Of a stretch of DNA of 64,000 nt, positions 45,678 through 53,366 are shown piece after piece. The translations under genes were made by a program, and so were the position numbers. Under the pieces are notes generated by a model. That model had not been told where the DNA came from. It worked only from the letters and a program-made list of their open reading frames with translations, and ran no database searches. Numbering within the stretch: the first letter of the stretch is position 1; every line of letters starts with the position of its first letter. The DNA is taken from positions 62,001 through 126,000 of the forward strand of contig JANLFK010000003.1 in NCBI GenBank assembly GCA_024655945.1, in the 5' to 3' direction. This stretch comes from a candidate division KSB1 bacterium (GTDB lineage Bacteria > Zhuqueibacterota > Zhuqueibacteria > JANLFK01 > Oleimicrobiaceae).

Positions 45678-46130
45678 TTAGTTTTCCTGCAGAATCTCGT
45701 CGTCGTAGATGGTTTCCAAACGCAGCTTGTGGCGTGCCTCCTCTTCTGCCAGCAGGCCGAAGAGCCTCTGCAATTGGGCATCGCCAGTGCGGCGCTGCAA
45801 ATCGCTGTACAGGCGCACCGATTGTTCCTCGCGCTTCATGGCCAAGATGAGCATGTCCTGATAGCTCATGTCCGGGCGAAATTCCACCTCCACCAAGTAG
45901 TCGCTGATCTTCAGATCGGGCACCTTGGCGGCAGCAGGCTTGCTCAGGCTCTCCGGTTTCAGCTCCAGGAGCATCGCCTTGTGTCTTCGCTCCTCTGCAG
46001 CGAATTCGGCAAAAGTCTTTTTCGCAAGGGGGGTAACGGCCACCTGCTGGGCTGTCTCATACAGGGCCGCAGCCTCTTCTTCCTTCTCCACGGCAAAGTG
46101 GATCGCCTGCCGGAACTGCTCCTCAGTCAT
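45678..46130 (-). CDS. ferritin-like diiron protein (rubrerythrin domain)
   Basis: A 150-aa four-helix protein with paired diiron motifs: EKEEEAAALYE, AEERRHKAM, KREEQSVRLY and AEEEARHKLRL (ExxH twice). It lacks the rubredoxin domain of classical rubrerythrin, so it would use the separate rubredoxin. A peroxidase role is inferred from the family and from its neighbours. Confidence 0.87.
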   Translation of the reverse strand: MTEEQFRQAIHFAVEKEEEAAALYETAQQVAVTPLAKKTFAEFAAEERRHKAMLLELKPESLSKPAAAKVPDLKISDYLVEVEFRPDMSYQDMLILAMKREEQSVRLYSDLQRRTGDAQLQRLFGLLAEEEARHKLRLETIYDDEILQEN

Positions 46131-46160
46131 GTTTCCTCCTACTGCTGGCGTTCGCCTGTC

Positions 46161-47111
46161 TCATTTCTCTTGACGTGTGCCGCCCCTGCCTTTCAGCAGC
46201 GACTTGCCAAATGCCCTGACGGTAAACACGGGGCAGGGCGCTGTGCGCACCACCTTTTCGGTGACGCTGCCCAACAACAGGTGCTCCAGACCGGTGAGCC
46301 CATGGGTAGCGATCACCATCAGGTCCACGCGGTGCGACTCTGCCCATTTCACAATCTCCTCGGCAGCTCTCCCCTCCACGACGTGGAAGGCGGTCTTCAC
46401 CTCAGGGACTTTGGCCTTGGCCACCAGTTCCTTCATCGCCTGCAGCGACTTGCGGCGGATGTCGGGCACAAAGTCGAAAATAGAGGTCTTGCCAGTGGCG
46501 TAGAAGGCCGGGTGGAGCGTCTCCTCTACCACGTGGAGCAGATGCACCTGCGCCTGCCACTGCGCTGCCATCTCCAACGCATAGCGCACCGCCCGCTGTG
46601 CGTGGCGCGAGTAGTCTACTGGCACGAGGATCTGCTTGAAGGGCCTTGGCCTTCGCCGACCCTTGGTCTCTCTCACGGTGAGCACCGGGCATGGCGCCTG
46701 ACGAACCACCTCTTCGGCAACGCTTCCCAGGAAGAGGCGGCCGATGCCGCGCCTGCCGTGCGTGCCCATCACGATGAGGTCGATGCGTTTGTCGGCGGCG
46801 TACTCGAGGATCGCAGGGGCGGCGGCCACACTGAAGCGCTGGGCCACCTTGACCTTCAGCTCATTGGCACCGTGGGCCGCGAGCGCCGCGAGCATGTCCG
46901 ACTTGGCCAGCTCCCTCAGGCGCGCCCGGAGAGCCGCCACATCCGGCAGGTGATGGGCAAGCTGGTGAGGATCGCCCTCGTGCAAGACCGTCGCATGCAG
47001 CACGTGGAGCTCGGCCTGATGTTGACGCGCAAAGGCCAGTGCATAGTCCAGCGCCTGCTCGGCGCAAGGAGAAAAGTCAGTGGGAAACAGAATGCGACGT
47101 ATGGCGATCAT
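46161..47111 (-). CDS. tandem universal stress protein (two UspA domains)
   Basis: A 316-aa protein with two UspA domains (about 1-150 and 155-305). Each has the nucleotide-binding signature: MGTHGRRGIGRLFLGSVAEEV in the first (GxxGx9GS) and ATHGLTGLEHLLLGSVTEKV in the second. It is probably an ATP-binding stress regulator. Located between the rubrerythrin-like and DsrE genes. Confidence 0.92.
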   Translation of the reverse strand: MIAIRRILFPTDFSPCAEQALDYALAFARQHQAELHVLHATVLHEGDPHQLAHHLPDVAALRARLRELAKSDMLAALAAHGANELKVKVAQRFSVAAAPAILEYAADKRIDLIVMGTHGRRGIGRLFLGSVAEEVVRQAPCPVLTVRETKGRRRPRPFKQILVPVDYSRHAQRAVRYALEMAAQWQAQVHLLHVVEETLHPAFYATGKTSIFDFVPDIRRKSLQAMKELVAKAKVPEVKTAFHVVEGRAAEEIVKWAESHRVDLMVIATHGLTGLEHLLLGSVTEKVVRTAPCPVFTVRAFGKSLLKGRGGTRQEK

Positions 47112-47192
47112 GGCATGTCCCTCCTCGACACAGTCTGCACAAGCCGCTGCTGCCAGCGGTGAACTCGTCGGATGCGCAACGTCGGCTCAAAG

Positions 47193-47540
47193 CTAAAAGA
47201 TCACCACTTCGAACCCGGCGTCCATGTAGCGGGCAATGCTGGGATGCCCGGACATCTCGTCGCAGGTGGCCAGCCCTTGCGCCAAGGCCGCCTCCAAGCT
47301 GCCAGAAACTGCGGCGCACGCCTGGCACACGCAGTCAATGAGGCCAGCTTCCTTTGCCCTGCGGTAGAGATTGGCAAAGGGCCGCCCTTCTTCGGCCAAC
47401 AGCTTTACCTGCTGGGTGGCGGTGCCCTCTACCACCACCTTCACCTCGTGGCCGCGCTCCTTCATGTCCAGGGCATTGAGGAGCACGTGCGCAAAACAGG
47501 CCGTCTCGCCGGTGAAAGCGAATAGCGCTATCTTTTTCAC
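47193..47540 (-). CDS. DsrE-family protein
   Basis: A 115-aa protein of the DsrE/DsrF-like fold. It begins with GTG (MKKIALFAFTGETAC), and has a Cys pair in CVCQACAAVSG and a further Cys in LATCDEMSG. DsrE-like proteins handle sulfur transfer; a role in sulfur or redox signalling is likely, but the exact one is unknown. Confidence 0.8.
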   Translation of the reverse strand: MKKIALFAFTGETACFAHVLLNALDMKERGHEVKVVVEGTATQQVKLLAEEGRPFANLYRRAKEAGLIDCVCQACAAVSGSLEAALAQGLATCDEMSGHPSIARYMDAGFEVVIF

Positions 47541-47581
47541 CGCTCAAATCCTCGTTCTCGAGTAGCCACAGCCAAAGCCGA

Positions 47582-48121
47582 CTAACCGCCGTCGAACATC
47601 CAATTCTCTTCTTCCGCGTGGTATTGAGCAGGGTTGTCCAGATAGCGGAGGGAATTCTCCAGAATCAGGTGATGCTCTCGCTCCTGCTCGGTCATGAAGG
47701 TGTAGAACTGCTTGGCGGTCTGGTCACTGGCGGCTGCCGCCCGCTCCTTGTAGAAAACGATCAGCTTGTCCTCGAAATCGCGCGCCAACCGATAGGCCTC
47801 GAGCACATCGGCCTGCGTGCTCACGGTCTCGTCAAGGCGCTCTCTGGCTGCGCGGAAAACACTGCGAAAAGTGGCGATGGCCTCCCCTCGCTTGCCCTGC
47901 AAGTGGGCCGCGCTCGTCCACTGGCCGCGCTCACGCAGCGACGCATAGAAGTGCTGAATAATGCTGATGTGCTCCAGCTCCCAGTCGGCTAAGTAGGCGA
48001 AGGTCTCCTTGGCAAGAGGATGCTCCGTCCTGTCGCGGGCGGCGAGGAAGAACTGCCGGCCCTCGCCTTCCAGCTTCAGGGCCAGGCTCAATGCCTGCAA
48101 ATCCTCGTGTGCACTCTCCAT
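47582..48121 (-). CDS. ferritin-like diiron protein
   Basis: A 179-aa four-helix protein with diiron-type residues in LALKLEGEGRQFFL, LADWELEHISI and RDFEDKLIVFY, EQEREHHLIL. It differs in sequence from the 45678-46130 protein but has the same fold. No rubredoxin domain. Function: probable peroxide or O2 scavenging, inferred. Confidence 0.85.
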   Translation of the reverse strand: MESAHEDLQALSLALKLEGEGRQFFLAARDRTEHPLAKETFAYLADWELEHISIIQHFYASLRERGQWTSAAHLQGKRGEAIATFRSVFRAARERLDETVSTQADVLEAYRLARDFEDKLIVFYKERAAAASDQTAKQFYTFMTEQEREHHLILENSLRYLDNPAQYHAEEENWMFDGG

Positions 48122-48192
48122 CTTGCGGCTCCTCCTTGCTCACCAGCATGAAAGATACCTGCCCAGCACCGGACGCCCAAGTTCCCCGTCTC

Positions 48193-48384
48193 TCAGATCG
48201 TATACCCCAGCTCTCTGATGACGCGCTCCACTGCGGCACGGTGCACCTCGCCTTTGACGTGCACCGTCTTCTTCTCCACGTTCACCGCGACAGCCTCGAC
48301 GCCGGGGAGGACGCCAACGGCCTTCTCAATGTGCACCTTGCAATGACCGCAGGTAATGTCGGGGACATGCAGCTCCAAAGTCAT
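48193..48384 (-). CDS. heavy-metal-associated (HMA) domain protein
   Basis: A 63-aa metallochaperone-like protein with the metal site ITCGHCKVH (CxxC at Cys12/Cys15) and the ferredoxin-like fold ending in VIRELGYTI. AAGGAG precedes ATG 48384; the longer frame is unsupported. Cu(I) is the usual ligand, and it could deliver metal to CopA encoded about 22 kb away. Confidence 0.88.
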   Translation of the reverse strand: MTLELHVPDITCGHCKVHIEKAVGVLPGVEAVAVNVEKKTVHVKGEVHRAAVERVIRELGYTI

Positions 48385-48435
48385 CGTTTCATCTCCTTGG
48401 GAGGTGGGCACTGCCGGAGGGCGGCGTGCCACTCC

Positions 48436-49617
48436 CTACTTCTGCGCCAAAGCCTTTGCCAAGGCGCGACCATCTTCCCCCAGGTGTCCGAGTTGCTCCT
48501 CGTCGGGCACCCACTGCACACGCCGGGCCGCTACAGGCTCCTGCCAGCCAAGGGCAGAAAAGACTTCTTCGATCTCCGCTACCGCCTGTCCTCCCCAGCC
48601 GTAGGAGCCAAAGGCAAAGCCCATCCTGTTGCGCGGCCGCAGGCCCTTCAGATAGGTCAAGAATTGGCCCACGCTCGGCAACAAACCGTTGTTCAGCGTG
48701 GGCGAGCCAACCAGAACCAGCCGCGACTGCAGCAGGTCGGTCATCACCTCGGAGATATGCGTGGTCTCGAGGTTGCGCACCGTGACCGGCACGCCCTCGG
48801 CCTCCAGGCCCGTGCACAACGCCTGCGCCATCTTAGCCGTGGAGCCCCACATGCTGTCGTAGACCACGACGGCCTGGTCGTCGGCTTCATGGTTGGCCCA
48901 CCTCTCATATGCCTCCAGGATGCGACCGATGTTCTGCCGCCAGATCACGCCGTGGCTGGGGCAGATCATGTCGATTTTCAGACCGCCCACGGCCTGCAGG
49001 GCGCGTTTCACTTGCTCCCCGTACGGGAGCACGATGTTGGCGTAGTACTTGGCCGCCTGCGCATAGACCAGGTCCCATCCCGCCTCGTCGTCAAAGCGAA
49101 CGGCAGTGGCCAAGTGCTGACCGAAAGCATCGTTGGAGAAGAGGATTGCCTCCTCCGGCAGGTAGGTCACCATGGAGTCGGGCCAGTGTACCATGGGCGT
49201 GTGAAAGCACTGCAGCGACCTGCGCCCCAAGCTGAGCACCTCACCGGAGCGCACGACCCGGTAGTTCAGGTCGCCGTGAAAATGCGCCCGCAGCCCCTTC
49301 TCGCCATTTGGCGAGGCGAGAACTTGCGCCTTGGGGGCACGCTCCACCAGAGCCGGGATACTCCCTGAATGGTCCATCTCCACGTGATTGCACACCACAA
49401 AGTCGATCCTGGCCGGGTCAATCACGCTCCGCACGCGGGCCAAAAGCTCGTCAAAAAAGGGTCGCTTCGCCGTGTCCACCAGGGCAACCTTCTCGTCCAC
49501 GACAAGATAGGCGTTGTAGGTGGAACCATATGGGGTGAGGTAGCCGTGGAAGTTGCGCAGGTCCCAGTCTATGCTTCCCACCCAGTAGATCCCCGGTTTC
49601 AATTCCAAAGCCTTCAT
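48436..49617 (-). CDS. fprA: A-type flavodiiron protein (rubredoxin:O2/NO oxidoreductase)
   Basis: A 393-aa flavodiiron protein. The metallo-beta-lactamase-like N-terminus holds the diiron site with HVEMDHSG near residues 78-85 and the later His and Asp residues; the C-terminal flavodoxin domain has YDSMWGSTAKMAQAL for FMN. It reduces O2 to water (and NO to N2O) using electrons from rubredoxin. It has no C-terminal rubredoxin, so the free rubredoxin or the regulator's rubredoxin domain would interact. It is the first enzyme gene after the regulator, 12 nt away. Confidence 0.93.
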   Translation of the reverse strand: MKALELKPGIYWVGSIDWDLRNFHGYLTPYGSTYNAYLVVDEKVALVDTAKRPFFDELLARVRSVIDPARIDFVVCNHVEMDHSGSIPALVERAPKAQVLASPNGEKGLRAHFHGDLNYRVVRSGEVLSLGRRSLQCFHTPMVHWPDSMVTYLPEEAILFSNDAFGQHLATAVRFDDEAGWDLVYAQAAKYYANIVLPYGEQVKRALQAVGGLKIDMICPSHGVIWRQNIGRILEAYERWANHEADDQAVVVYDSMWGSTAKMAQALCTGLEAEGVPVTVRNLETTHISEVMTDLLQSRLVLVGSPTLNNGLLPSVGQFLTYLKGLRPRNRMGFAFGSYGWGGQAVAEIEEVFSALGWQEPVAARRVQWVPDEEQLGHLGEDGRALAKALAQK

Positions 49618-49629
49618 ATGCGCTCATCC

Positions 49630-50265
49630 TCAGTTTGACGAATCGCCCTCGGAGGTTCGCCTCTTGAGAAGGGTAACCTCAACCGGAACAAACCTGTCGC
49701 GGGCGGCACCGCAGACCTTGCAGCACCAGTCCTCAGGCAGGCGACTGAAGGGAGTCCCCGGCGTGTCGTTCCCCCTTGCTGGATCGTAGACCCACCCGCA
49801 GACCGCACAGCGATAAGGGCGGCAGTCTTCTACCTGCTGGGCGCTCCTCACGCAGTCGGCGCAGACCCCGATGAACAGCGCCTGCACCGTCTCCACTGCG
49901 TGACCGTCGATTGTGCCTTGGGCGGCCACTGAGCACTGCACCGGCACGTCGTAGATGCGCCCGCACACCCGACAGTGGAAATGGTGGTGCGACTCCTCCG
50001 CCAGGTCGAAACGCTTCTCCTTGCCGACCACAAGCTCGCTCACAAGACCCGCTTGCTTGAGTGTTTCCAGAGTGTTGTAGACGGTGGCCAGGGAGAGGGT
50101 GGGGTAGTGGCTGCGCAGAGCGCGATGAATCTCCTCGGCAGTGGGGTGGGATCCCTGCTCCTGCAGGTAGTTGAGGACTGCCAGGCGCTGAATGGTCAGC
50201 ACCACACCCTTTTTTCTGAGGAGCTGGATCTTGTCCTTCATCATGCCGCCAGTATTGTAATTCAT
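49630..50265 (-). CDS. PerR/Fur-family repressor fused to a C-terminal rubredoxin domain
   Basis: A 211-aa regulator. Residues about 9-85 are the Fur winged helix ([19 protein letters not shown] is the recognition region). About 86-145 is the dimerisation domain: Asp87 in KRFDLAEES, then HHHFHC (93-98) and CRVC, and Asp106 in GRIYDV at the PerR Asp104-equivalent position, where true Fur proteins have Glu. Cys98/101 and Cys135/138 form the structural zinc site. Residues about 150-197 are a complete rubredoxin: CAVC (153-156), [11 protein letters not shown] and CKVC (182-185). I know of no described regulator of this type. It heads the oxygen-defence genes. ATG 50265, 50244 or 50241 could be the start. 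Confidence 0.9.
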   Translation of the reverse strand: MNYNTGGMMKDKIQLLRKKGVVLTIQRLAVLNYLQEQGSHPTAEEIHRALRSHYPTLSLATVYNTLETLKQAGLVSELVVGKEKRFDLAEESHHHFHCRVCGRIYDVPVQCSVAAQGTIDGHAVETVQALFIGVCADCVRSAQQVEDCRPYRCAVCGWVYDPARGNDTPGTPFSRLPEDWCCKVCGAARDRFVPVEVTLLKRRTSEGDSSN

Positions 50266-50308
50266 CTTAGGTTGTAATGAATATAAGCGAATATTTCGTG
50301 AAAATCAA
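50255..50308 (-). promoter_or_regulatory. promoter with operator-like repeats ahead of the Fur-rubredoxin gene
   Basis: On the minus strand TTGATT (50308-50303), a 17-bp spacer, and TATATT (50285-50280) form a sigma70-type promoter. An imperfect operator candidate overlaps it: AATAT-6-ATATT inverted repeat (50280-50295). Direct repeats TTGTAAT occur at 50255-50261 and 50272-50278. Autoregulation by the Fur-type protein is inferred. Confidence 0.6.
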
Positions 50309-50688
50309 GCCTTTTTTCGTTGGCACTGTTCCTCGACCCATCCCCTGGGAGAGGCCACAACAAAACCGGCCCACCAGCGCTCGGGGTGCCCCCCTGCCGT
50401 TCGCGTCTTCGTCAGCTGACGAAAGGTCTGGCGGCGCCTGTCCATGGCTAAGCGCACTCCCCACCATGGCCTGCCGTGGTCCAACATGCGTCCCTCGCAG
50501 GGAAAGGTCCGCCACACCGGCGATGCTAAGCGATTTGTCCGGAGAAGAGAATCACCACAACCTCGCACCCCCGCCGCACTCACGACGGCTCCTCACGTTG
50601 CGCTCTCCAAGGACTCTTGTCGAGCAGCAAGGGCTGCCAAAAAACAAAAAGCGCCCCGCGGAGGGGCGCCATCGATGCGCGCAGAGAG
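50266..50688. other. 423-bp intergenic region
   Basis: It holds the minus-strand promoter for the Fur-rubredoxin operon near 50255-50308 and, at its right end, the terminator of the secreted-protein operon (50639-50669). The middle (50310-50635) has no supported ORF. Confidence 0.6.
50639..50669 (-). terminator. Rho-independent terminator of the cohesin operon
   Basis: GCGCCCC (50651-50657) and GGGGCGC (50663-50669) form a stem with a 5-nt loop, followed on the minus strand by TTTTTGTTTTTT. It lies 20 nt after the last gene. Confidence 0.85.
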
Positions 50689-51501
50689 CTATCGGACTAT
50701 GGCCAGCCGTTTGGTGGCTGATTGCGCACCCACTTGAAGTCGGTAGAGGTACACGCCCGCAGGCAGAGGTCGGCCTGCCGCGTCGGAGCCGTCCCAGGCC
50801 AGGGTGTGGTCGCCGGTGCCGAGTCGGCCACGGAACACGGTACACACCTCTCTGCCGAGCAGGTCATACACCACCAGCGACACCTCCTCCGGCTTGGGAA
50901 GCGAGAAGCCAATGGAGGTGGTGCCGTGCGCCGCAGCCCCGGAGCCAAAGGGGTTGGGGTAGTTCTGTGCCAGGGCGAAGCGCGTGGGCGTCACGGCCGC
51001 AGCTGCCACGCCGGAAGGGGAACCGACGACGAACACCCCGCCTTCCGCCGTGGCTTCAACCACTTCGTTTTCGCCGTTGATGAGTATCAGGCTGAGGACT
51101 TGCAGGGCGACCTCCGTGCCCAGCGGCGCATTGGCTGCCACCTGGTAGCTGACGTTCACCACCGCGCCGCTATCCGCCTCCAGTGTGTAGTTGAAGGAGA
51201 TGGCGATGAGGCGGAGCACGCCATCGACGTCGTTGAAGCGGGCAATAAAGCCGTACGCCCGCCCAGTCACCCACACCGAATCCGGGCGCAGATAGTCGGG
51301 GAGATCGGCAAGCTCCAGCTGCATCCCTCGCACTGGAGCTTCATTCCTCAGCGCAATAGTGATGACGTTGCCGGTGCTGCCGGGCAGGCCAGCCCCGGAG
51401 CCCACGCACAGGCGATTGGCAGAGGCCATCGCCTGTGGCGCTACCAGCAAGCAGAGGAGTGCGGCGAACCACCCACCGTTGCGAACATGTCTGAGCATCA
51501 T
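50689..51501 (-). CDS. secreted cohesin-like protein with FlgD-like C-terminal sorting segment
   Basis: A 270-aa exported protein. The signal peptide ends near APQAMASA. A cohesin-like beta-domain (about 28-160) contains GSTGNVITIALRNEAPVRGM. A linker precedes FALAQNYPNPF and a FlgD-like Ig domain with LVVYDLLGREV, GDHTLAWDGSDAAGR and LPAGVYLYRL (about 180-270). C-terminal segments of this type direct type IX secretion in Bacteroidota and are common on secreted proteins of related phyla. A double ATG (51501 and 51498) makes the exact start uncertain. Last gene of a three-gene operon. Confidence 0.82.
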   Translation of the reverse strand: MMLRHVRNGGWFAALLCLLVAPQAMASANRLCVGSGAGLPGSTGNVITIALRNEAPVRGMQLELADLPDYLRPDSVWVTGRAYGFIARFNDVDGVLRLIAISFNYTLEADSGAVVNVSYQVAANAPLGTEVALQVLSLILINGENEVVEATAEGGVFVVGSPSGVAAAAVTPTRFALAQNYPNPFGSGAAAHGTTSIGFSLPKPEEVSLVVYDLLGREVCTVFRGRLGTGDHTLAWDGSDAAGRPLPAGVYLYRLQVGAQSATKRLAIVR

Positions 51502-51536
51502 ATGTTATGCCATCCCAATCCGCCAGCCCACTTCGA

Positions 51537-53315
51537 TCACGGGAAGAGGTCAAAGACTGCCAACATATCGAAAAGGTCTATGTCGCCATCGTGGTCCACG
51601 TCACCGCTCAGCAGCTGTGCCGCAGTGGGCGCCGTCTTGCCCAGCACAATGTCGGCCATGACTGCTATGTCCGCCTTGGTCACGGCTCCGTTGCCATTTA
51701 GGTCGCCAACCTTGACGTAGCTGAACAACCCGTTGACAATGTCCGGCACCACCTGCTGGTTGTTGGCGTCGCTTATCGACACGTTGGTGAGCACCAAATT
51801 GGACGAACTCCCCAGCGGGGCAGCGGAGTTGATGTGGTACTTGATCTGGAGGATAGGACCGTTCCCTACCGGGATCACTGCGCCCGCCATCGAGGCCAAG
51901 AGGACCTGCACGGAGCCTTCCTTTTCTGTGCCTGCGACAGTGAAGCCGGTCGCGCGTCCCACGGGGGTTATCGAACTCGTCAAGGGGGTGGACACTTGCA
52001 AGTGGTCGGGGGCATCCGCCAAACGGAAGAGGATGCCGCGCACGTTGACCTGGTTGTTGAGCCAGATATTGACGGCACCGGTCTTGCCAGGTTCGCCACT
52101 CGAGCTCTGCACCCTGAGCACCACCAGGGAGGAAATGGTGAACACGCCGTCGCTCTGGTCGCTGGGGAGGCCGTCCAAGGCATCCTCCACCTTGATCATC
52201 GCTGCGGTAGAAGTCTGCGCGGGGAGCGTCCAGGTGTAGGAGCCTGTATTCGGCGCCACGGTGATCTCGGTCCAGTTCGCGCCGCCATTGAGGGAGTACC
52301 GTAGGCGCACGTTGGTGATAACGCTCGTGGCCCTCCAGGTGATCTGCCGTTGCGTGTTCACAATCCAGGTCTCGCCGCCGTTGGGGCTGATGAGTGTAAT
52401 CTGCTCAGTCTCCGGCTCAATGGTAAAGTCGGCATCGCTGATGTCAATGGGAATGCCACTGGCCGCCGACGAGATACGCACCCGACAGGTGTTGGAAGGC
52501 GTGTTGGGGATCTCCCAGGCGTACGAGCCTGTGTTGCTGGTGGAGGCGACGACCGTGCTCCACGAGGTGCCGGAATCGGTGGAGTATTCGATCTTGACAT
52601 TCCCCGAGTAGTCCGAGTACGTCCAGGTGACATTGTACGTGGAGTTAACCGTCCACTTCTCGCCGCCATTGGGGGCGGTAACGGTGATCACCGGGGCCCG
52701 CACGGTAAAGTCGTCAATGTCATTGGCCAAGTTGGCAAAAAGGCTGACACCTGCGTAGAGCACGCCGCTGGTCCCGTACGTCTTCTGCGGGTCGTTCACG
52801 CGCGTGTCGAACAGGCCATTGATGTAGAAGTCAAAGTGGTGGCCGGTGGCGTCGGTGGAGGCCACAACTTTGATGACATCGCCCGGCTTGTAGCTGGGAA
52901 GTGCCACCGCCTTGGTGTCAATGGGTTGCTCGCGTTTCACCTCGCCGTTGACCACCGGGCAGAGCAGGATGTAGCCGCCGCGGCGGATCACACAGTAGCC
53001 GCTGGCCGTTGAAGACGGGGCGTTGAGGAAGATGGCAATGCCGCCGGCGTTGATGCCTTCCACCGTGGCATTGGCGGCCCATTTGAACGACACCTCGGTG
53101 GGGTTGGTGACCGCGGTAAACACCGCTAAATAGTTCCACCCAGGCGTGGTGGAGGTATTGGACAAAGCATTGTTGACGATCTGATAGGCCGCGTGTGCTG
53201 CCCAATTGGGGCCCAGGCTGGCGCGGTTGAAGTTGTCCGTGACAACTGCTGCGTGGCCCGCCGCACACGTCAGGGAGATCGCCACGAGCACGAGTGCAAG
53301 GCTTCTTGTCTTCAT
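51537..53315 (-). CDS. secreted multidomain protein with cohesin-like and dockerin-like modules
   Basis: A 592-aa exported protein. Order: signal peptide (1-24); a LamG/concanavalin-like beta-sandwich (about 30-205) with ASGYCVIRRGGYILL and FDFYINGLFD; two related Ig-like repeats (about 210-300 and 305-400) opening ITVTAPNGGEKWTVNS and ITLISPNGGETWIVNT; a cohesin-like domain (about 405-520) with GKTGAVNIWLNNQVNVRG; and a C-terminal dockerin-like pair, GDLNGNGAVTKADI and GDVDHDGDIDLFDM, each with Ca2+-loop spacing. No catalytic site is seen. ATG 53315 is chosen by its spacing from GAGG. Adhesion or assembly role inferred. Confidence 0.85.
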   Translation of the reverse strand: MKTRSLALVLVAISLTCAAGHAAVVTDNFNRASLGPNWAAHAAYQIVNNALSNTSTTPGWNYLAVFTAVTNPTEVSFKWAANATVEGINAGGIAIFLNAPSSTASGYCVIRRGGYILLCPVVNGEVKREQPIDTKAVALPSYKPGDVIKVVASTDATGHHFDFYINGLFDTRVNDPQKTYGTSGVLYAGVSLFANLANDIDDFTVRAPVITVTAPNGGEKWTVNSTYNVTWTYSDYSGNVKIEYSTDSGTSWSTVVASTSNTGSYAWEIPNTPSNTCRVRISSAASGIPIDISDADFTIEPETEQITLISPNGGETWIVNTQRQITWRATSVITNVRLRYSLNGGANWTEITVAPNTGSYTWTLPAQTSTAAMIKVEDALDGLPSDQSDGVFTISSLVVLRVQSSSGEPGKTGAVNIWLNNQVNVRGILFRLADAPDHLQVSTPLTSSITPVGRATGFTVAGTEKEGSVQVLLASMAGAVIPVGNGPILQIKYHINSAAPLGSSSNLVLTNVSISDANNQQVVPDIVNGLFSYVKVGDLNGNGAVTKADIAVMADIVLGKTAPTAAQLLSGDVDHDGDIDLFDMLAVFDLFP

Positions 53316-53366
53316 CGCTGGCACCTCACCACTTGTTTTGTCCGACTGGCACGGGACGCGCCTGCC

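Noticed and set aside
48091-49368. 425-codon plus-strand frame over the flavodiiron and HMA genes
   Set aside because: Antisense shadow; both minus-strand genes have full active-site motifs.
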